The position numbers and the translations under genes were made by a program. Positions 21,855 to 34,504 of a DNA stretch of 64,000 bases are shown one piece after another (position 1 is the first letter of the stretch; every line of letters starts with the position of its first letter). Under the pieces are notes generated by a model, which was not told where the DNA came from, did no database searches, and was given only the letters and a program-made list of their open reading frames with translations. Where the stretch lies: NCBI GenBank assembly GCA_026936325.1, contig JAPTHN010000250.1, positions 1 through 64,000 on the forward strand, in the 5' to 3' direction. The DNA comes from Platynereis dumerilii (taxonomy: Eukaryota > Annelida > Polychaeta > Phyllodocida > Nereididae).

Positions 21855-22978
21855 CAGGGCCGGATTAAGGTGGCATGAGGCCCTAGGCTGAACCTCAATG
21901 TGAGGCCCTTTGCTGGACCTGACCTGAAAGCCAATCACCCCAGAATTTTTCATTTGATTCCCACTTCATGTTTGTGAGCTTACCAATGTCTCCAAGCAAA
22001 TTTGTATTTTGAGATTTTCAATAAGGCCAAAAAATAAAACGCTTTTTGCTTGCTTGTAAGTTTTCTCCACAAATTTACATGCATAGTAGCCAACTAGAAT
22101 AATCAGTTTTACTTGATTTTATTAACATTTCCCGGTTTATTTTCCTGAGACAAGGCAGCTCCTCTATTATAATTATCAACTGTACTATTAGTGTAATTGA
22201 AAAACTTTGGATGGAACAGTGTGCCCCTTTTCACAATAATCATGAAAATACCTTATCTAAAATATTCATGAATATTTGCAATAAATATAAAAATATCTGC
22301 AATGATGGTGAAAAATGTGCGAAATAGCCAATAAATGTAGGAAAATTGAAGAAAAAGGAAATTGCATGTACTTTTTTTCCATATTGTTGCATATACTCCA
22401 TCAATCACTGCACAAATATATCTGAGACAATCACAGAAATTCTAACAATAGTTGTGGATATGTTGACAATAATTGAATTTTTTTTACAATAATTCTTAAT
22501 TCTAATTATGACATAAATTTCAGCATTAATAATAGTTTACACGAGATAATTGCAGAAATTCTGACAATTGTTATGAAAAATTGTACGATTATTGCCTAAA
22601 ATGTCTGTGCAGTTCATGACCAATCAATGTATCGCAGAACATTTCTTCTACTATTGCAACTATCGCAAAAATATCTAAATGATTGTTGTTGAAATTTCTT
22701 CGGTTATTGTCCATATTTCTGTGATAATGACAATAAATTTAAGAAATTCATGGAACTTTCAAAGGACACCTTACATATATTTTTAAAACAGATATTTCTA
22801 CACAATCTGTGTTTATAAATTGGGGGCACTTTGGGGCCCCTTAATAGTAAGTTAATACGCAATTGCGCCAAAGTTTCCTCTTAATTTTTCTTTATCTATT
22901 TTTGCCTTTTTATAATTTTTTTTTTCACCCAATGTGAGGCCCCCTGAGGTGAGGCCCTAGGCTATAGCCTACTCAGCC
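21855..22978. mobile_element. hAT-like non-autonomous element, right tip displaced
   Basis: It starts CAGGGCCGGATTAAGG, a classic hAT terminus, followed by GAGGCCCTAGGCT. The far side carries GAGGCCCTAGGCTATAGCC and CAGCCTAA, where CAGCCTTAATCCGGCCCTG would be expected. The last bases are replaced by the terminus of another element starting at 22982, which appears to have landed at the TAA. No transposase was seen in about 1.1 kb. Consequently its 8-bp duplication cannot be checked. Confidence 0.6.
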
Positions 22979-22981
22979 TAA

Positions 22982-23208
22982 TGCCCCGGTCTCACGGCAC
23001 GTTACGGAGAACTTTTTTACCACTGAGGGATAGCTTGAGTTGAATTCTAGGAAAAAAATGACCATCCCGGCGACATACAATGTTTATAAAACGATTATAT
23101 AATTAATGAAAAAGCATATCACGGCGGAATAAGATCGTAAATCGGCGGGATAAGATCATATCCCTGTGGGAAAGATCTAAATGCCTGGGGGGCAAGATCT
23201 ACATGCCT
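22982..23208. mobile_element. Left end of a Harbinger-type element related to the 48.6-kb copy
   Basis: TGCCCCGGTCTCACGGC, flanked by TAA at 22979-22981, is nearly the same as both termini of the complete Harbinger at 48560-54663 (TGCCACAGTCTCACGG at its right end). GGAGAACT also follows in both left ends. Inner sequence has repeated units of the type GGGATAAGATC. The matching right end was not found. A TA-flanked element begins at 23211 and probably interrupts it. Confidence 0.6.
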
Positions 23209-23210
23209 TA

Positions 23211-26200
23211 GCGGGGAGGGAATCCGTAACGATTGTGCACTTGGTGACAAGTTTTTGCAATTTGGCATGGTGTTTTATATGACTAGGGAGTTTTCAAAAA
23301 CCACCGCATACAAAGTGGGAGTCCCCCCTGGTGGCCGCTATGTGCAAAATCCAATATGGCCGCCGCGAAAAGCAAAAAACGCATATCTTGGTCAATATTC
23401 GTTCTAAATTCAAGTGCAATACCTCATTTCCAATATTTTGAATGATGCCAAGCCTGTTTCTGGGGTTAATTTGGTTGTATGATGTGATTTTAAGGGTCTT
23501 TGGTATAGCTCCAGGTGATTTTTTGACAATTTTTTTGGGTTTTTTTCGTCAAGGGTTCAACATATTTTTTGTGAAATATTTGAAATATGAATTTAATCAA
23601 ATTTGGATATAGTACTTCATCAGAGTTGAGAGCAAGGTCCAACCTACAACCTGTCTTGGTTAAATGTTGTCTTTACTTCTTAATAACTCAACAAGGCAAC
23701 AAACCGCTGCAACATATTTTGAGTCAATGTCCATTCTCAGTCAGATGATCGTTGCATACTGTGCAACAATGATAATTGAAATATTGCAGTATAACTCTCA
23801 AAGAGGACTTTGACTCTTCTCAGATGAATAAACCATATTAAACTTATTAACTTTGCAACTATTTAATTATACCGGCTGAATGTTGCACATCCAAAGTCAA
23901 TATTCCTGGCCAAGTGCCAAAACTGTCAGAACTGGCATGGATATAAAGGTGGTTAGAGTTGAAGGCAAATGGTAGCTAGTGATCAAAGGCTCAGCACAAC
24001 ATTATTTGTAAAAAATAATAATGATTGCTGGACAGCTACTTAGAAAATTGTCTACAAAACTTCTATTTTGTATGATGGCATTAAAACAAGATATCATGGG
24101 ACGTGAAACATGAAACTTCATGGTGCAATTTAGACCACCTCCCATGCATTAACGCAGGGAAGCTGGCTTTGCTGCACTTGCTGTTGCATCATCATGCTAC
24201 TGTACATCTACCATGCAGTGACAGAGAACATGCTTGTACTACATCTGACCAGTCAGTCCAATGTGGGACCAGCTATCTAAAAACCTGCTTTCTTACCTCA
24301 TTCAGGGAGGATGTAACCCTCTTTGCTGTTCATAAGTATAACTCAATACACCAGCTTTTATTTGTATGTGCTAAGAATCAAGTTTGTCACATGCTGAATC
24401 TCGGATTAATGCTAAAAAATGTCAGATTGACTTCAGGAAAGCCTCTCAATGCACATTATGATGTCCAATCACTACCTATCATGACATGAAATAACGCACC
24501 CACTGTGACATATTGAGATTTCAGACTTACACCTTCCTTGTGGCTGTCCTTCAAGACCTTCAGCCATGATTGAACTCTTTCGGGGCTTAGGAAACTTAAG
24601 CAAGACTGACTTTCTGACCTAATGCTCCCTTGGTTCATGTCTGGGATTTGAGTTGTTATGGGTGTCCCACTGAACCACAATGCATCTACTCAGGGTGTGT
24701 TGTTTGTTACCAAGCTCCACAAGTAAGGTAATGACTGCCTTTGTGTTCACTTAATAACTACCTTTGATGCAAAAGTTTCACAAAGTAAACCACTTCTGCC
24801 ATATATGACAATGCCACAGTAGCTTCTCTCCCTGCAGGATATCCACCAGCATCAGGCATACCTGGAGGACAATGCAGCGCATCAGATTTAGTCCCAAACC
24901 CACATTTACCATGCACTGATTGGGATGGAGTCTCTCATGCCTGACGAACTCATCCATGTCAGCACCTTTTCTGAAACTCCTCGACGGCTTTAAGGACTTC
25001 TCAATCACTTGCTTCTCTTCCTGCGGTCCATAAAGACCCTTTGCTCCTCCATCCACTTTCCAAACTTGATGTGCAATGCTCAAAGCATTAGACAAGGGCC
25101 AAGAGAGAGAACTTATTCTTTAACAGTGCAAGACAACAAACATCTTCCATGAAGGCCTGTTGGACTGAGGGGGCACTTATTTGGAAGTTGGTGCTATGTC
25201 ACACAGAAGGGCAGGCATCCACCTTGCATAGCTTATGTCTCCAAACATGAATCATGGAGAAAGTCCACTGCATGTTCTAGGAAGGTAGGGCACTTGCTGG
25301 ATTGCTGGTCACTGGCCGCTAATGTGAAGGTAAAATCTCACCATAAACCTGTGAGAGATTGACGGGCTATCAAGTGCAAGTTGCTCTTCTCACTTCTGCA
25401 AGCCCAGACAATGACAAGAGGTCTGAGAGAGAGAATAATTTTATTTGCCATACAGGCACACACATTCACAAATTTATAAAAACAATATCAATCGCAGGGA
25501 TACCTTGTCACAATTAACATACAGCCGAGGTGAGCCACCCCATCACGTAGTTTGTCTAGGGATATGGAGCCAGGTAATTGTCAATTGGTATCCATACCTT
25601 GCCTTTTTTGTGTGGCTTTTGATTAAATATGTATTTACAACAGCTTATCCCGGTTTGTGGTCTTGGAATACCTATCTCAATATTGTTAGACAAGCACATT
25701 GTCAAACCATTGATCTTTGTCTCCTCAATGTTGCGTGGAAACATCACTGTCATTACTTCTTCTGTGCATACCTTGGGCAGTACAATTCCATGACTGGAAC
25801 CGGTCTAGATTTACAAACTGCATGGATTTCTTCAGTGCAAGTAGTGAATGCTTCTGCATGTCAATGGATGCAGCCATCTCACAATATAGTGGAAAACTGT
25901 ATGTACAGTGTAACAAGTGTACACCAACCCTTTGATTGACATCATCAGATTCTGACTGATTTTGAGAAAATAAGCCAGAATATGTGACAGCACCTTTTGG
26001 AACACTCCTTGGTTAAAGAGCAAGGACTCATTTGACATGGTAACTTGGGCAGGAATGCTTTCATGGGGGTTTGAAGAGCATTCTGGCTTCTCTTTTCCAT
26101 CTCAACCCACATATTCCTCACCATAAGACACAACAGACAAGTTTGATTGAGTCATTTGGTTCTTCAAGTTCCAGTTTTTCAAGTGAGGTCTGCCTGCCTA

Positions 26201-27205
26201 TATTATTGTCCCACTTAGAATTAACCCAGGATTAGCAATTCTCAATTTCCATTGTTCTGATTGATCCGTAGTCCTGAGTGATATCAATATGTGATTGATG
26301 TAATTTGTTTCACCTTTAAGATTCACACTTTTAAGATGTATGTTATCTGCCTGCCTATATTATTGTCCCACTTAGAATTAACCCAGGATACACCGGTATT
26401 GATATGGATTAGCAATTCTCAATTTCCATTGTTCTGATTGATCAGTAGTCCTGAGTGATATCAATATGTGATTGATGTAATTTGTTTCACCTTTAAGATT
26501 CACACTTTTAAGATGTATGTTATCAAACATTAAACAGTGTATAAGAGAGATGAGAGTTATAAGTGACTTGTTTCATGTCATTCACATAGTAACATATTTA
26601 TCAAATAAAGGTACATCAACAATTTTTAAGCCTCTGATGTACATAATAGGTTATCAATATTAGCATTATTATAAGCATACCTGAAACTTTTGTGCGCCAT
26701 GCACAATAAACAGACCGTTATCCAATCTTCTAGGAAAAACACAGTTATAGCATCTGTTCACCCTATAACTTTCCATGACAATGATGAGTCATGTCAGTAT
26801 GTTGTTAAGTCACATGCACGTCAGACATAAGTGACAAATCCCAAAAAACACAAAATACCAAGAGACGTCATTTTCACATCTTGTTACAGCAATGAACATT
26901 GACTTTGACATTGAAATTCACATTTGAGCTACAAAATAACACCAAAAACATATTTTCCATTATCAAAATAGTAGAAAATGAGGTATTACACATTAATATA
27001 GGACAAATAATGACCGAGATATGGTGTTTTTCATGTTTCGTGGCAGCCATTTTGATATTTGTGCATACCGACCACCAGGGGGGAGTCTCAGTTTGTATGC
27101 GGTGGTTTTTGAAACCCCTTGGGTCATATAAACCCCCATGCCAAATTTCAAAAACTTGTCACCAAGTGCACAATTCATGTAGATTTTGACAGATTCCCTC
27201 CCCGC
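23211..27205. mobile_element. 4-kb DNA transposon with about 350-bp inverted termini, TA duplication
   Basis: GCGGGGAGGGAATC at the left and GATTCCCTCCCCGC at the right are flanked by TA (23209-23210, 27206-27207). The match continues inwards for about 350 bases at moderate identity. Shared pieces include TTGTGCACTTGGTGACAAG, AAAAACCACCGCATACAAA and CCCCCCTGGTGG. The interior has several short frames, for example minus strand 24500-24620 and 24778-25095, but none that I can assign to a transposase. A tandem duplication lies at 26190-26525. The TA duplication suggests a Tc1/mariner-type or related transposase acting in trans. Confidence 0.7.
26190..26525 (+). repeat. Tandem duplication, 157-bp unit
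   Basis: Copy 1 (26190-26346) and copy 2 (26347-26525) are nearly identical, both starting CTGCCTGCCTATATTATTG. Copy 2 has an 18-base addition, ACACCGGTATTGATATGG, after AACCCAGGA, and one G/A difference. The near identity shows a recent event. Confidence 0.9.
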
Positions 27206-27207
27206 TA

Positions 27208-28900
27208 GGGTGAAATATTTCATCTTTGACTCTCTTTACTGACAAAAACTGCATAAAAACGGCGATTTTTGGTGTTTTCGGACCGATTATTGTTCAAAGG
27301 GGGTACACCGGCGTAAGGAGTTGACCGATTTCAAAAAAAAATTTTTCCATCTGATTCACTCACCAATAGTCACAATTCCCCAGACAGGTGCAAAAATCAA
27401 AGAACATTGTTGTTTTTTGGAACGCCCTATTGTGCACTCTGTCCAACTGGTTTTATGGAAAGTCATTCTCTCTAAAAGTAATTGTGAAAGAATATTTAGT
27501 GGTTTTTGTACCATATCTAAATTAAATAGTATTTATGCAGTAAGCGTTTGCCAGAAAAAAAGAGCGTAATTGTTCCTATGACATTTGTAAAGAGGACTTG
27601 TGTCGCAGCATTAATTTTTACCCTTGTATTGCGCCAAAAATGCCGCAAAAGGTGGGCGCCCCTGGTTCAGACCCTTGGCCCCCCCTTGGCCCCCCCTTGG
27701 CCCCCCCACTCCTGGATTTCTAGCTACGCCACTGGGATAGCGTCCCTGTCTGATGGTGGCATGATCGGCTTTGCTCCATTTCATTGCCTTTATCAGCATG
27801 TCGTATAAGGTTAATCAGGGCAGCTGAATGCGGGAAATGTATTCCTATCCGATGGCACTCTTTCTGCTGCTTGTCCTACTTCCAATTTTCCAAGATGTCA
27901 GGAGAGATGCATTTCTCAGAGTGGGGGCCATGTTATGACCACGACGATCAAAAACACATGCGCTTGCAAAACGCCACTAACAAACACAGTTTATAGGGCC
28001 CGATTGACTCGAAACCGAGTGTAAAAAGTATCATGGCAGTCCAAACATCAAAATAAACAAGACTTTAGTGTTAAGATCTGTAGGTGAATGAAGCTAAATA
28101 TTCAATATTTATTTGAGGCAAGAGATTAAGATAATCCAAACTGATTAAAGCTGCAACAAACACTGGCCTCTGTCATGTGACCACTGACTGGTAAGCTGAC
28201 CAAATGTCGAAAAAAAGTGTTCCAAAAAAAAAGTTTCAAAATAGAAGAATTTCATAACAGATGATTTCATATTTGTAGACTTTGATCAAATAACAAAAAG
28301 ATTTTGCAAAATTTTTGGCCTGACATCAGAAAATCCTGCCAGGTGATTGGTCAAGCAGCACATAGCAGATCACTTTTTTTCAGTTTGCTTCAAGCAAGTG
28401 ATGTTGGCTGGAAAAATGATGTCATAATTTCAATCAATGAACTGCTGAAAAGGCCAACTTGGCGTTGTGGCAGTTGTTCACATGTATCAAACCACAATCC
28501 ACACCAACTCTTACAATACATGAATTGTTGTATTTCACAGTCCTGTGTAATTGCTGGTTGTTCAGTTGATATTAAATCAGTCTCAAGCTGACTCAGACTG
28601 AGCGCTAAATTATCATGCCTTGATCAAAAGCATTATCTGTGATAACAGTAAGGGACTAATCAGAATTAAATTTTAGGAGTGGTAATTTTTACGGTTTTAT
28701 TTGAGTGGGAACCACTTTTTTGCACATGCGTGTTATGATTAGTTTCATATCTACCTCAAACAATCAATCATCCTTACAGAATAAGGCTGTTAGCCTCCAA
28801 AAACCTTGAGAAAACAGGTGATTTTATTGTGTCCGGCATTACATCAGATTTGAAAAAATCATCTTAAAAAGTCAGATTGCATGCCAATGTAGAGCCTTTA
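27208..28900. other. No gene; isolated hAT-like right end at 27640-27734
   Basis: No coding feature that I can support. CCCCTTGGCCCCCC repeats run into TTCTAGCTACGCCACTG, ending at 27734. That is the standard right terminus of a hAT element whose left end would read CAGTGGCGTAGC, but no left end or GGATAGCG duplication is visible nearby, so it is a fragment. Confidence 0.55.
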
Positions 28901-28908
28901 CTGCAATT

Positions 28909-30454
28909 CATAGGCGTAGCCAGGGGGGGGGCAAGGTGGGGCAATTGCCCCCCCCCTGTGGCTGCTCTTGTCCCCCCTCTTGCCCCCCCCTCTGGCTTTG
29001 GAGTAAAATAAAATAGGATTAGCCTGAAATGTCCAGTGCATGACCTTGTTTTACTATTCTGCTTAGGATGACCTCTACCAAATAGTGTTTCAAACACTGA
29101 CCTAATCATTTAGCGGGCCGAGCGACTGGTGGAGCCGAAAAATGCAGGGCCTCGAAATGCCAACTGAACTCTCCCGAATTTGTCAAATTTATTCAACCAT
29201 ACACTGGCATACAGTGAGGCTCTGTAAAATTGCAATGACAATACCAGCATCCAGTGCTTCTTGTGAGCGAAGCTTCTCTGTCATGAAGAGGACAAAAACC
29301 TTTGTGAAAATTCAAAGGCAGATGAGAGGCTCTCAAACCTTGGATGAGTTTGTAGAGATATTTTCAAACAGGATCATGCTTCTTAACTCATATCAGAGAC
29401 TGATGTTGCTACAATGAAATTTAGTGTCTCTATTGCAGGCCTCCTAGAACTCCTACTTTTCCTACCTTTTTTTAGAAATCATCCTACTTTTCCTTTTTGG
29501 CCAGTCCTACTTTTTTAAAATTCGGAAATGGTAAATTTAGTGAAGTGGCAAATCTTGTCTCTTCATAAGACAAAGTTCAAGCTTTGAGTCATAAATGTCA
29601 GATATTTGACTGAAAAAAATCTTAAGGCTCATTGTACATTCTTTCGACAAGGTTTGGGACTTATCTTGAAGGAAAAAATTGTGTAATTTCAATGAAGGCG
29701 TCAAAAATGAAGACAATATCTTGTCCCTTTGTCTTGTTTTTTGGCAAAATGTGAATAAAACAGGCTCCTACATGACCACAATTAATGATCCTAATTTTTT
29801 TGGCCAAACTCCAATTTTTTTTCTGGAGGGCTGCTACGAGCCCTGCTATTGTTATTACACTGCTCTGTTCTAATTAAGGATCGAGATAGTTTTTCATTAT
29901 TCTATATGGCTCTCATTACATTCCTATAATATATTTATGAATAGTTTATAGGCCTAGTCTGATGAAAAATCATACAAATTTTCTGTTCTAGTGTGATGAC
30001 ATTGCTAAGATGATGATTGCTATGTGATGAGCATTATAACTTTTCTGTTTCTTGTTCAAGACTGAAAGAATATTTTCATTGATACCAGAATTCTTGTTTT
30101 GATAAAAATGTCACTTTTCTGATGTTTTTCTATGATGTTTTCTTCATCTATGGATCCAATCATCTAGATATTTAGTGGTATTCAGTCAAGCAAATGTATA
30201 CAAGATATAATAATAACTTAACATTTAGCAGCAAAATATCTAATGCCTTAAAAAATGATATGTAAATACAACATATAATTAAATTTCTTGCACTTCATGG
30301 TCAATTTAACTGGCTTAATGATGATGATAATAACCATTGTGGGACTTTTATCCAAAAAATGTCGATAAATGTTGATAAAGGTCTTGCCCCCCCCCTCAAG
30401 AAATCCTGCCCCACCCACTGCCCCACCTGTGGCAGATGTCTGGCTACACCACTG
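28909..30454 (+). mobile_element. Deleted hAT transposon, CTGCAATT duplication
   Basis: The left end CATAGGCGTAGCCAGGGGGG and right end GTCTGGCTACACCACTG are degenerate inverted hAT termini. Exact 8-bp copies of CTGCAATT lie at 28901-28908 and 30455-30462. Poly-C/G runs lie next to both ends. The body keeps only the C-terminal end of the transposase (29142-29417), so this is an internally deleted copy of 1546 bp. Confidence 0.92.
29142..29417 (+). pseudogene. hAT transposase C-terminal dimerisation domain remnant
   Basis: This is an open stretch of about 90 residues that includes IAMTIPASSASCERSFSVMK. It is the hallmark hATC dimerisation motif (PxSSAxxERxFSxxK), followed by SNRIMLLNSYQR. The family protein is normally 600-800 residues. 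The BED zinc finger and RNase H-like catalytic parts are absent. The frame stops just after the domain, as expected for the natural C-terminus. It lies inside the element bounded by CTGCAATT, so internal deletion of the element explains the loss. Confidence 0.88.
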
Positions 30455-30462
30455 CTGCAATT

Positions 30463-32388
30463 TCAATAAGTATGAGTTTCTGCAATAGGACAGTAAAACA
30501 TAGCTAATGTACTGGATGTGATTGGTTGAGACACTGAATTAGTATAGGTTATTCACATAGGGAGAGGCAATATGTGATTTATCCAGCGAGGGCGACACAG
30601 TGTGATGAAGTCCCCAGCTACCCGATGTCAGGAATGTGATGACATTCCTGACATACCATTGAGGACTACAGTACCGGAGTCCTATTGCATAGGACTGCGG
30701 TAAAAAGTAGGTCATCCCATTGGATCCCATGTTAAAAGATGACGAGGGTAACTGTCTTTCTAGTTTTGGGATGACGAGGGTAACTGTACTTGATGACGAG
30801 GGTATTTGCTTGTAAATTGCGCATTAAAGCATGTATAGATGTGGTAGAAGGTTGTCAGGCAGAATGGGGATTCACAGGTAGATCGTTATGTCTTGAAAAA
30901 ATGTCATATAATTGAAATCTCAGGTCGGGAGAAAAAGAGAAAGAAGAATATGATGAGATACGTTGTACATTATAACAGTAAGATCTATGGAGAGAAGAGG
31001 AAGTGTTTTAGGCATCCTCCCATTACAGAGTTCATTTCCACTCAACCTGCCAACAAGCACTATACAATTCTAAATTTTTCTAATGCTTGTACGCTTTGTT
31101 CCAGCGAAATTTAAATAATTGTCCGACAAGCTGACACCAATTAAACATTCAAACATACATTCAATTGTTTTTGAATACTCTCAAACTGTGCATTTCATTT
31201 ATCATGCCGGAGATATGTTAATCCTTTTAAAGTTATTTCTTCATAAAAAGCTGGTAGTTATTATCAGGGTAAGTTTTCACAAGATTACGCTGAGAAATGA
31301 GGATGGTTTCAGGTAGGGACAGGGGAACATTTAACATGCTGGGAGATGAAGTTTTTTGAATAAGCATATGCAATGCCTGCATGCATGGAGATGCGAAGTA
31401 TGATAATATGGACACGAAAGAAATAGGGAGATTTAGAGGAGAAAAACAAGAAGACAGACAGGTAAAGAGGAAAAGGCCGTGGAGGAAGATGATGGAAGGA
31501 TGATGAAGTCTGTCTTTACTTCACATATTAATGCACTGCAGTGGAACTGCAACTGAGACAGGAAAATTAATCAGCAATAAGGCAATGGATGATTGAATTG
31601 AAACTGCCAGGAAGCCAAGCATGTTGAACTCAAGGGTAAGCCGAGGAATAATAGCTTATAATGGTACTGAGGTACAATTCCACATATCTAGGGTCGATAT
31701 ATACAGGCCTTTAACTCAGCCAACTGTCATAAAAATCAGAGAAAGAATCTTTAAGATATTCAAGTTTATTTAAGAGGAGGCTTATTTTTGTTGAATTGTT
31801 TTATAAATAAACAACGTACCTTTACCACATTGTACTTGAAGTTTCCATATACTGTAATTCTTCATAGGAGAAGTTTTTTTTCTCAAATTTAATCTTCTCT
31901 TCTTTGTCGGATTTACAAGGACAGTTTAAATGTGATGTCATATTTTATCAACCAAACTTGTTTTGCAGTCAGAATTGATGCTGTCCAGTCAGTGCAGATT
32001 TGCACAAAATTATTCCAGAGTTGTCTAGAAAATTCAACACTGTTTTGCCTATTTCTTAAATGAATAAACTCTCATTTGAGTAAAAAAGATTTTATTGCTT
32101 TTTATTAACAAGCTATCTCTAAAAAGTTGAATTGTGTGAAACACTGTTAGGCCTATGTCTAGAATTACACAAATATCCCTAAATGAAACTGAATCTTATA
32201 TAATGTGATTGAGAAACAAGTAAGTGAAATAAGTCAATTATGCCTAAGCCATATGCATGAAAAAAGAGTGTATGGTCGCCCATGTATCCAGCCTCATTGG
32301 GTCAAGTTTGATAATGACTTATGGACCATGCATGGAGAACTTTATGTTTGAAATGCCACATATTTTTAACACTTTTACTACCGTAATA
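30463..32388. other. No gene; two small hairpins and a 14-bp motif cluster
   Basis: No supported coding sequence. Two hairpins stand side by side. One has ATGTCAGGAATGT and its complement at 30622-30653. The other, at 30671-30702, has arms related to TACCGGAGTCCTA and TAGGACTGCGGTA. The motif cluster at 30741-30806 is listed separately. Confidence 0.5.
30741..30806 (+). repeat. Three direct copies of GACGAGGGTAACTG
   Basis: Copies start at 30741, 30773 and 30794 (the last degenerates after GACGAGGGTA). The same motif appears inverted at 35578-35844, about 5 kb away. This suggests subterminal repeats of one larger element or protein-binding sites. Confidence 0.7.
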
Positions 32389-32390
32389 TG

Positions 32391-33310
32391 AGGTGAATCG
32401 GGATAGATTTGAGGGTTTTTCTGTCATAGCATGGTCACAAATTATCTTATAAATCAAAATATGGTGCCTAATTATGTCCAAACTCGAGGTCCAACAACCC
32501 CTAGGAGCATTAAAAGATATCTTTAATTTTCAATGATTTATTCACGAAAAACCACTGTCCCAATTCACCCCTTATTTTGGGGCGAGTCGGGACAGTGCTC
32601 TATTTCTATGAAATAATATTCCTGCCATGTTTAGGTGATTGGTACTTGTGCATGAACGTTAGAAAAGATATTTGACATGCAAAAAAAATATTTTGAGAAA
32701 AATCGGAACTCAATCAGATGTGAAATTTGCAGATTTTTAAAAATAAGATAAATTGCGCAAAAGTATAAAAAAAAAGTTTTTCTGTTAATAACGCTATACA
32801 TCGATAATCTTGAACTAAATCCAATATCAATGATGACAAGTTTAATAATATTCTTTAAAACTCCATGCTAGGCCATTCAAATGAAAATTTGTAGGGTTAT
32901 TCTTGCTAATTCCGAAAATTTGTCATTGCCCTGGATCTGAACCCATTGACCAAATATATATAATCCCATATCTAGTCTACTGTACTGGTTACCTAATAGC
33001 ATTTTAAATTGAAAAAAGGTTTCATGCAAGCTTGATGGCTCTGGTATTTATACTTTTTAAGGAATGAGCAAAGTTTTGACCAGCATGGCAAAACTCAAAT
33101 TATGCAGAGCCAAGTTTAACGTCCTGCAGCTCCTCACAGCCTGCAGTTAGAAGTATGAAATTCCATCACAATGTGCGCGTGCATGCGTAAAATAAATGTG
33201 CTAAAAATGAATTACCTAGGTTAAGTAGAAGTAGCTGATCTTTAAAGAAATAAGACACATTCCTATTCTGTCCCGATTCACCCCAGTTTCCCTATTCACC
33301 CATATTACAG
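32391..33310. mobile_element. Non-autonomous TA-flanked element (mariner-like)
   Basis: The left end CCGTAATATGAGGTGAATCG and right end, complement CTGTAATATGGGTGAATAG, are inverted and flanked by TA (32389-32390, 33311-33312). Extra copies of TCCCGATTCACCCC lie inside both ends. It is 920 bp and has no transposase. Confidence 0.75.
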
Positions 33311-33339
33311 TATTTTCGGAACTTTAATTTCTTAACCAT

Positions 33340-33500
33340 ATTAACCTGTACAGTACATCCATATTTCATGGGAAGGAGGGCACAGTCTCACTGTAAAAAT
33401 AGGACTGTGGTCATTATGCTGATGATGCGTGATTATCATGCCATCACTTTCAATATTTCTTTGATTTAAGAAGACTAGTCCTAATGCTGCTTTGTGGTTC
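33340..33500. repeat. Diverged copy of the 45.9-kb MITE left half
   Basis: CACTGTAAAAATAGGACT, then ATGCTGATGATG, ACTTTCAAT and TTTGATTTAAG run in the same order and spacing as at 45947-46035. The match fades to the right, and no inverted end was found. Confidence 0.5.
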
Positions 33501-34504
33501 CAAGTTAAAAGTAAGATCAAATCATAAGACCAATCACCAGTCACAATAAGAAGGTTGACTCTCTCTTCACACACTGCATGCTCACACTTAAAAACACACA
33601 CCTGTTAACACAGCTTAAAAACTAACTGCTAATTGAGGTATGGCTATGAAAATGATGCTGGAGAATATCATATCCTAGAGTCCTGAAACTTTCGCCAAAA
33701 ACAATTGAGAATCGGCTGCATCTGGCCACATTTAGTGAGACTGCCTCAAAAACCAAATTCACAACCAATGCAAATCGAGCCAGAAAACATTTTACATTAA
33801 GTCCATCAGATTTTTGGCTCGCGGATAATGAAACGTCAAATTTTAGGCCAAGTCGGTGTTTTTCACATTTTGTTTGTCACATCTTTTTTTTTTTCAAAGA
33901 GGTTGCGTCTTAACCTTCGACAATTACTCCAATGTGACTTTTTTTGCTATGCAATCTTGCTGAACTTCTTTGTTGACAATTTGAAATCATGAACATGTGG
34001 ATAGTCAGCGTATTCGTCCCCTTACAGCCTAATTCAACTTTGCTGATCCCAAATTTGAAACAACCTTACAAAATTGCGTCTGGCTCTTTGAAAAACCAAT
34101 GGATTTTTTTTTAACTTTAAAAATCGTTGGCCAAGCAGTCAATAAGCAATCTTGGGAGGTTACAAAGAATTCCCTTGAGTAGTTTAAATGTTCTGTCTCT
34201 TTTAATAGGTGTGCTTTTTTAAGGGTGAACATGCAGTTTACATAGTGAAACGACCATAATGAGAATTTTTGATGTTATCATAATTATTTTGTTGTACGTC
34301 AATTCTGGATAAAGATGATGTAACATACACAAATGGAGATTTTTAAGTTACATAGGCTCATATGGTTCCGGAATTTCAAAATATGCAGTGGTAAAATAAT
34401 ACACAGGCTGTATAAATATTAACTGAGCAACGTAACTTGTGCAAATAAGTAAATCTAGGAAATCTGGGATGTTCAGTGTATAGGAACAGCCTGCAGTCCA
34501 TCTA

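Noticed and set aside
24103-25095. Short frames inside the 4-kb transposon as transposase exons
   Set aside because: One frame ends near a donor-like GTGTAAGT, but pieces lie on both strands and in mixed frames, with no catalytic motif that I can identify.
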